A DNA stretch of 64,000 nt from Neckera pumila (Eukaryota > Streptophyta > Bryopsida > Hypnales > Neckeraceae). Within the stretch, counting starts at the first letter, position 1. Each line of letters starts with the position of its first letter. Positions 57,100-64,000 of the stretch are shown one piece after another. The stretch is taken from the NCBI GenBank assembly GCA_963969595.1, contig OZ018409.1, positions 8,818,520-8,882,519 on the forward strand, given 5' to 3'. The notes beneath the pieces are model-generated. The model made no database searches. It was not told where the DNA came from and saw nothing but the letters and a program-made list of their open reading frames with translations. Made by a program: the position numbers and the translations under genes.

Positions 57100-58920
57100 A
57101 AATTATTTTTTCATTTTTATTTTCATTTTTTCTTTCTTTTTTGGACTGCGCTCACACACTGGCCTTGGAGTTATTAGCCAGGGTGAGAAACGCGGGGGCC
57201 GGGTTAATAAGACGACCCTCCCTTTTGGAGGGTCGGGCCGGGCGGGGGGGTCTCCTCCGGTACTGAATTACTGATGATGGGTTGAGACCTGATGAGAGTC
57301 TCGTGCCAGTGCTAGACTAGCGGGGCCTCGGTGGCAGACAGGCGAAGCGAAGGCGCAGCAGCAGAGGCGCGCCTGTCGTGTGAGCAGAAGCTCTGCTAGA
57401 CGGGGAAGAAAGGGAGGCAGCCCAGCCAGGCCAGGGCCTGGGGGGGGTGGGGCAGCCTCCGCCTCCTACTGGGGCTCGGGGAGCTGAGGGTCCTTGGGGC
57501 TTGGGCAAAGGTTTACCTTTTGCCGGGGAGCCAATCCGCGTGCAGTGCGTGGCGCCGTACCTGGGCCGCAGCAGCACGCGGCCCTGCTGGCTAATCAGAT
57601 CCCAGCGTCGCACGGCCGCGATGCGCGCACTCGCACCTTTTATCGCACGGTCGATCCCCGCCCACGTGAGAATAGGCCCCCCCGCCATCCCTCGCCTCGC
57701 CTTCTCCTCCTGGTTGTTAGGCTCCTGGACTCCCTGCGTGCTTCCAGTCCCAGCCAGTCCCAGCCAGTTCATCAGCTCCCCAGCCCCTCCGCCCAAGCCT
57801 TGAATGAGTTTGTTCTTCCGCTTGTTGGTAGACTCTGCTGCTGCTGCCGATGCCGCCCTTTCTCATCGATCCACCCACTGTCGCAACAACGCCTCCACGC
57901 CCGGAGCCTCTTTAACTGAACTGACCTTACCCTTACCTTCCCCCCCGCGCCGCGCTCCCGACGAACTGAAACCCGCCCCAGGCTCTGAAAAGCCTGCAAC
58001 GCCGACCCTGCATGGGTTCCTACTGGCTGTGATTTTGGGGTAGGAGTACGAGCGAGAGGTGATCGATTGCGGGAATTGCTGGGCTGGGGAGGAAGGACCA
58101 CTCGTTCGGGGACTTTCCATCCATGTCCTGGTCGACGTCGCGCGTCGTCACTCTTGTCAAGCTGGGGCTCCATCCTGGGGCGGAGTGGGGGTTGCTGTCA
58201 ATTGGGAGGACGACGGACTGGCGCATGTGAAACGGAGCTCTCAGCCCTTTCGACTTCCGCAGACCTGCCTGCAACGGTAAACTCATCCATCACTCCTGCT
58301 GCTGGTTGCTGCTGGCTGCTAATACTGCTGCCTGAGTGCCTGAGTGCCTGGGTCTTCCCATGATGGTCGTCGGCTTGTGTCCTTCCTTATCTGTCGCGTA
58401 CGTCCTTGGTGTTCTCCTGCAATTGCTTCAGGCCGTGCCACGGCGGGGAGGCGTTATTTGATAACTGTGAGGGTGACTAGCTAGAGCCTGTCGCAATCAG
58501 ATAGTTGGACACTAATTGTCAGGCTGTGGGATAAGATGGGCGGATGGGCTTGCAAATTCTAGCTTGGGCCTTTCGCTTGGGTGTCGCGAAATCGCATGGG
58601 AATTCCCGTCAGGGACGCCGGGGAACGAGTCGGAAAGTGAGGGTAGTGAATGGGGTTGGGACTGTCGTACAAGTTTATTTGTAATTTGGGAGTGAGGTGC
58701 ATTCTTTTCAGCCTTTGATCGGAGGTGAGTAGTAGTGACCGGCGAAGGTTTTTACGGGTTGTAGATCCGGGGGTGACAATGGATTGTGGTTTTTTTGTGA
58801 TGCAGGGACGGTGGTGCTTGGAGTGGAAGAAAACCTCGGGCGGTAGTAGGCGATTGTGTGTCTGTCGAGGTGGCGTTTTCCGAACCCCGAGTTTGTTACG
58901 GTAAATGTTGAAGTGCTTTG
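57100..58920 (+). promoter_or_regulatory. GC-rich 5' region of the Dof gene
   Basis: A sharp rise in GC from about 57150 up to the Dof start marks a gene-associated island. It probably holds promoter and 5' leader. Many overlapping open frames on both strands (57317-58363) are composition effects. A plausible leader intron runs 58725-58805 (GTGAGT donor, T-rich tract, TGCAG acceptor). A short upstream frame starts at the ATGATG near 58360. No TATA box was identified with confidence. Confidence 0.45.
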
Positions 58921-59754
58921 ATGAGTGTAGCTGTCTTAGGTCGAGATTGGGACATGATTCCCAGTAGCTCCAGCCATGACTCACAGGCCCAGCAGCAACA
59001 ACAACAACAGGAAAAGAAAGCCTCCCAATTATTCGCGCAGCGGGCGATGCAGGAGCGACGCCTTAAGCCCCCGGATCAAGTCATCGCGTGCCCGCGCTGC
59101 CAATCCCTGAACACCAAGTTCTGCTACTACAACAACTACAGCCTGACCCAACCGCGTCACTTCTGTAAGAGCTGTCGTCGCTACTGGACCGCGGGGGGGA
59201 CGCTCCGCAATGTTCCAGTCGGAGGAGGCTGTCGTAAGAACAAGCGCACCAAGCCACGCACGCCGGACGGTTCTAACAGCGGCGCCGGCAGCGCTGACGG
59301 TGAGAGTCTGTCTGTGCCTGGATTTCAGCACGCTGGATTCTCGACGACGAGCGTGGGGTTTCTGAGCTCCAGCGAAGGCTCGCCTTACGGGTTAGCGGAG
59401 CCTTCCATGCGCGCGGATTCGTCAATGAGCCAGGGTGGCGAGAGAGGTCAGTTGATTCCGTTCCAGTCCTCAGGTTTAGCCCCACATCATTCGCATGGAT
59501 TCGAAGGCGGCATCCCAGCTCACCTCAATTTCTTTAGAAATCATCCCCGGCCAGAGACCACATTGAACTTGCATCCCGCGTTTCAGATTCCCACGGGTGA
59601 CTTGAGCGAGATTTTCGACACTTCAAATGCGCAACGCGTCGGGGCGCTCACGACGCTGAACGAGGGTCTAGGAACTTTCAACTTGAACCCTCAAGCGGGG
59701 CGGGATCAGCAGCCTCCGTTCGCGAGCTTGGAAAGGTGGCAAGCAGCAAAACAG

Positions 59755-59788
<34 letters not shown>

Positions 59789-60090
59789 CGCAGCAACAAC
59801 ATGCAGCTGGGATACGAAATTCTGAAGCTGCGCAGGAAGCGGACATGGACATGAACAGACAGGACGTGAAGGGGAAGATGACGGTGTCGATGGTGCCAGT
59901 GCCGGGAATGGATGGGCCGCGCGCATCAGCACCGTCATGGCAGCTCCCGACACCGCAAGAGGCGCAACCTGCAGCGGCGTTACAACACTACGAGCAGACC
60001 CCACCGGAGCACAACTACTGGGGCAACAGCGCTTGGCCATCCATGGACTCGCAAGCATTTCAATCGTCCAGCGGGAGCCAAGCTTTGTAA
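58921..60090 (+). CDS. Dof-type zinc-finger transcription factor
   Basis: Dof proteins are plant nuclear transcription factors that bind AAAG cores in promoters. The 389-residue frame starts at the ATG at 58921; the codon before it is TTG, and an in-frame TGA at 58909-58911 rules out a longer N terminus unless by splicing. The Dof domain spans about residues 53-108, with the C-x2-C-x21-C-x2-C zinc ligands at Cys57, Cys60, Cys82 and Cys85. The family-typical [40 protein letters not shown] and a basic RKNKRTKPR tail are all intact. Seven Gln lie at 24-30, and 12 Gln plus Pro plus three Gln at 278-293. The C-terminal third is rich in Gln, Pro and Ser with a YWGNSAW motif near the end, probably an activation region. 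Single coding exon, no frame damage. The subgroup cannot be set by eye. Confidence 0.95.
59752..59799 (+). repeat. CAG/CAA repeat encoding polyglutamine
   Basis: Mixed CAG and CAA codons give 12 Gln, one Pro, then three Gln within the Dof protein. The mixture of codons lowers slippage compared with a pure CAG tract. Confidence 0.95.
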
Positions 60091-61990
60091 AATCTAGATT
60101 GAAGCAACAAATAGTCGAATAGATCGAGCTCTTCCAACATCGTCCACTTTTTCCTGAACAGAGTACCGGTTTGTGTGCACTGGAATTGAACCAAACAAAC
60201 CAGTCATGGTACTCGCTCAGTGTCAAGCACAAATTGTTGACCTGACAGACCGACAGTCACACACACAGACAGACACCAAGTGTAAATGAATTCCGAACCG
60301 AGCAGGCAGCCAAACTGAGCTCCGGTGGCGATGAGTGCCCCCTCCCCTGGTTTTGATTTAATTTCCCGGGTAGGTCATCTCGCGCTGTACTTTTTCAGGC
60401 AGATTTTCCTTAGCGGCTTGTGTTCAAGCAGGCTCTTAGTTTTTAATCTGCCTTTCCTCTTGGATCTTGCAGTCGAATTCTCCTCTTTTTTATCGAACAT
60501 TAATATTGATAGCATGCCAGAACACGCATCGTAACTGGGGCTAAGGATATTAAATGTCTATGTCTGATTGTCGACTCGGCAGCAGAATCATCGACATTTC
60601 CATTGGATCATCATAAATATTCCCATAGGCCTTTAGCTGTATGTCATTTGGTATGGACTTAGAACGTGAAGCTATTGCGTATGATGTGCTGCTGGACTAC
60701 GTGCTGGTGCCTGATCCTTCCCAACCTTGCGCTGATCTGGTTGAGATGCTGAGATGCGAACATTCTTGTTTGTACTAAATTGTAATTTTTAGTGGCTGTT
60801 CATCTGCCAATGAATTCAACTTTATGACCCTCAACGTTCTAGGGATGTGAATCTCGCTCTCCTATACGGTGTGGTTACATTATTGACATGCTCTTTCTGT
60901 GTGAGGTGACCCACATCTATGCGTGATTGCATGTTCCGAATCATTCCCGGTCTAGTCGTTGTGCCCACCGGAGGAGGTATATTGAGCAACATTTGTTTCC
61001 AGCTAGACTAATCAGAGGCATAAGAAAGGATTTGAGTTTTAGTAGCAGAGCTGGAAGGCTACCGGTAGTATGAGTTTGTTATTAAGCCAGCATTAGCATG
61101 GGATTATCTTGGGATGATTTTACTTATGGCATTGTCTTGATGTTTAGTAGTAGCCTAGTACGGAAGGCGAGGACGCCCCCCGTGAGGAATAGTTTGCGGC
61201 ACGTCTGTGTTGAGTGTGAGCTGCGCACAGTGCGTGCGACAACGGATAAGAACATGGAAGATTGGTGGGAATAGTGGTGCAACTCCAACTAGCCCCCAAG
61301 TCGTGAACAACCCCTGTAGCCCTCCGTAGCAGCTTTGCACCGACCTTCACTTGATGCTTTTAAAATTCATTCCGTCCCACCTCACTGAGCATCGAAAACC
61401 GTGAGTGTGAAGCTGAGCCCATCATGAAGAAGCTAAGCTAGGTCTGGTTCGTAACGCCTGGAAGTCTCAGTCCTCATTCTAGGTGCACTTGGGGCAGTGT
61501 ACTTGTGTACCAACCAGGCCGTCCCTTCTTTTTCGAGGGAAGTGCTTCGCGTTTCCAACTGGCAATTGGGGAGCTTTTCGGCCAAAGTCGCTTGCCATCA
61601 CTCCGTGCTGTCGCTGCTATTGTACTGAGAATTTGTTTGGAAACTATTAAGCTTATGGTGATCAACTGAAGAGCCACTGATTTGAGAGGATTTGTGGGGA
61701 AGTAAGCTTTGTCCGTCGTGTGTCTGGGATTGTGGACACGTCGACGCTTCGTCGTGGTTGGAAGTTTGCCAAACTTGGAAACGTTGTCGGTGGTTGTGCG
61801 GTTTCATTCTAATATTGTCATAGCTTTGGAGCATGATTTTCATGCTTCACTAAATTTCGTTGTCAGAATCAGGTTGAATGTTGAATTTGGGAGAGGAGAA
61901 AAGGAGGAAAGGTTAGTCTTTTTGTCTACAGTCTTACCTCATAATATCGCATCTTCTGCTTCTATCAAATATGCGATGTAAAGGAGATCT
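60091..61990 (+). other. 3' flank of the Dof gene
   Basis: Moderately GC-rich sequence probably including the 3' untranslated region; no strict AATAAA was assigned. Small (CACA/CAGA) runs at 60246-60276. Open frames on both strands up to 61981 show no known domain, so no second gene is claimed. Confidence 0.4.
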
Positions 61991-63066
61991 ATGTGATTAT
62001 GTTAGACAATGTCAGTTAGTCGGGTAAATGTGGTAAGTATGGAGATCCCATTGACATTTGATAAGAATATTTTGAGGACTAATAATACATGCTTTCATCA
62101 ATACTTTTGCTATATGTATACGAGTCGGTGAACCCTGAATCGCTCCTGAGGATGCAAAACATCCTCGGATGACCTCACCCAAGAGTGTAGGATGGCAAAA
62201 AAAACTTTTTTTCATCCTTTTTTTAATGATTGTTTAAGTATATTTAGAGAATAATACACATTATGGTATTATTGACTTTTCAAAAGAAGAAGATGCTTAA
62301 TCCAAAGATCACTCTTACGGTGTTTTATGGTCGTTTCTTGCTATTAATTCTTGATGTGAGTTTCAACCATAAAAATAATATTAAAAAAATTTGAACCCAA
62401 TTGATGAAATGAAGCTTATCAAGTGCATTTTCTACTCTAATTTGGAAATTTCAATTTTTTTTAGCAATATGAATTTTGAACCTGGAAGTCAACTATGGTT
62501 TGTTGATTTCTAATTTAAGATTGACACGGTACTTTAGTTTATAACTTGATGATATACACTATAATAGTCATCTATGATGAAAACTTCAAATTTTTTAAGC
62601 ATATTTTGTATTTGATATAAATTTCTTTCGTTTTTCCTTGAAAAATTCACAGTAATTTCAAGTTTTTCCTAGAAAATTTGAATATTTTGTGACTTGTAGT
62701 GGACGTATGAGATTATCTCCAGAAAATAGACAATTTTTTGTTCACTCATATCTAGCTGCAAAATAGAACAAACAAAGTGATGGACAATGAGATTTAAAAT
62801 CAGTGGTCATGGGTCCGTCCTTCCCCATCTTCCCAAGGTTAGAATTAAACAAATGCTATAGATTTCATTATTTTTTCTCCATTCTTGTTCTTTATTGTCT
62901 TATCCAAGCTTTTGTTCTTGTCTCTTTTCTTCTTTTCTTCTTTTCTCTAGGCTTTCTTTATTGAAATATTTCATGAGGAAGATATTCAAGCAAAACATTA
63001 CGGTTAACCGCGGCACATTCAAATTTCTTTGTGAGAGAAGTTGGATCTTTTCTAAATAAATAAAAA
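61991..63066. other. AT-rich intergenic sequence
   Basis: A TCTTTTCTTC-type pyrimidine repeat lies at 62918-62950. No gene. Confidence 0.4.
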
Positions 63067-63246
63067 CACTAGTATAAGGCCTACCCATGTTTTTATGTCA
63101 ACAATGATGTTCAATAAAACATCAAGATGTTTTATTGAACATCATTGTTGACATAAAAACATGGGTTGTTGTGTTTAATATCCACAAAAATGCATTCCAA
63201 AAAATAATAAAAAAAACTTCCTCCAAAACACGGTTTTTTTATAGTG
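63067..63246. mobile_element. CACTA-ended MITE with perfect hairpin
   Basis: Begins CACTAGTATAAGG and ends, inverted, CACTATAAAAAAACCG. Inside, 63083-63123 and 63126-63166 are perfect 41-base complements around a two-base loop. It shares its core ('ttgacataaaaacatgggttgt') with 63672-63901. No matching 3-bp target duplication was seen. Non-coding. Confidence 0.6.
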
Positions 63247-63671
63247 TGACTACATCTTTGTATAGATTACGTAGGGGAAATAGCTTGTCGGAAATTGGTT
63301 TACACCATGGTTTACAATGTCCCATTATGCACTTCAATGTTTGAAATGGTCACCTTGGATTTGTTTGGTACTAAAAACATGCACTAGAATAGAGATATCC
63401 TTTAAGTTTGCTTGAAGATTTTTTTTTTGTTTCCTATGATCTCAAATAAGTAAATATAATTAATAATCAATGAGGTAGATCATACCAATCTAGAATAATT
63501 GTGCCCCTTTGGATCAATTGTCTAATCAATTCAAGCATTGGAGGTATAGATTCATTTAAGCGATAATAGAGGTTAAAAGTTGATCATGGCTTCATCCAAA
63601 TTTGAAAGTCACTTTAGGAACAAAATAAATCTATCCCATTAGATTACTAGCAATTGTGCAAATTCAAATGA
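63247..63671. other. Spacer between two CACTA-like MITEs
   Basis: AT-rich; no gene recognised. Confidence 0.4.
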
Positions 63672-63901
63672 CACTATAAGAAACCTGCATTTTAGGTGAT
63701 GTTAGCATAATTTTAGTAGATGCATTTTAGTGGACGTAAAATAAAACAACTTGTGTTTTAATGTCAATAATATCGTCCAATTTAACATCCAAATGCAATA
63801 TTGGAGATTATTATTGATATAAAAACACAAGTTGTTTTATTTTGCGTCCACTAAAATGTGTGTGCTAAAATTACGCTAATGTCACCGGGTTTCTTAGAGT
63901 G
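63672..63901. mobile_element. CACTA-ended foldback MITE
   Basis: The ends CACTATAAGAAACC and, inverted, CACTCTAAGAAACC are typical of the CACTA (En/Spm) superfamily. Flanking triplets TGA and TGG differ by one base, near the expected 3-bp duplication. The arms (about 100 bases each) are inverted repeats: 'ttttagtggacg.aaaataaaacaacttgtg' pairs with its complement at 63805-63856. 230 bp, non-coding. Confidence 0.75.
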
Positions 63902-64000
63902 TGGACATTCAATTTCAAAGCCCTCTTTATTTCCATAATGAATTAAAGCTCTTGCGTCTTTGTTACTTTAGCAATGTAAGTTTTTGAATTATTTGTATAT

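Noticed and set aside
57317..58363. Several 70-160 codon frames on both strands upstream of the Dof gene
   Set aside because: Overlapping frames in a CpG-rich island, without domains; best explained by composition.
59029..60232. Antisense frames within the Dof gene
   Set aside because: Shadows of a strongly supported coding frame on the other strand.
1..64000. CRISPR arrays, tRNA genes, rRNA genes
   Set aside because: No direct-repeat/spacer pattern, no cloverleaf with a convincing T-arm and no rRNA-like sequence were seen by eye; a tRNAscan-SE run would be needed to exclude tRNAs fully.

Overview
The window looks like nuclear DNA of a land plant. It carries one complete Dof zinc-finger transcription factor gene (a plant-lineage family), a three-exon gene for a small protein with a plastid-type leader, relics of Copia and LINE retrotransposons, and dozens of short inverted-repeat elements. 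The background is AT-rich and the two genes sit in GC-rich islands. I cannot name the species from this sequence; a bryophyte or lycophyte would fit, but that is only an impression. There is one 200-base assembly gap (19171-19370).

Layout. 0-4 kb: inverted repeats, including two oppositely oriented copies of one repeat with a TTAA-flanked element between them. 4-7.3 kb: a decayed Copia element on the minus strand, split by a 253-bp hairpin element. 8.7-13.5 kb: repeats and the relic of a protein that resembles HUH-type Rep endonucleases of transposons, broken by two later insertions. 14.7-16.2 kb: the plastid-protein gene. 17-33 kb: nested inverted-repeat elements, AT-rich spacer, and a 1.9-kb tract with about 25 near-copies of a 10-11 bp quasi-palindrome (27.8-29.7 kb). 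33-57 kb: a 5'-truncated LINE with a 15-bp target duplication, a 1.2-kb tandem duplication, more inverted-repeat elements, a GC-rich block of unknown origin and a 26-bp minisatellite. 57-61 kb: the Dof gene with GC-rich flanks. 61-64 kb: AT-rich sequence with two CACTA-ended hairpin elements.

The non-genic part is dominated by non-autonomous DNA transposons in at least three groups, recognised by their ends: elements beginning CCCCTAAA and flanked by TTAA (piggyBac-like), elements beginning AGGTA or AGGTG and mostly flanked by TA (Tc1/mariner- or Stowaway-like), and elements beginning CACTA. Several are inserted into one another, so the order of insertion can be read. No operons, CRISPR arrays, rRNA or convincing tRNA genes were seen. 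The two host genes are not obviously linked in function.
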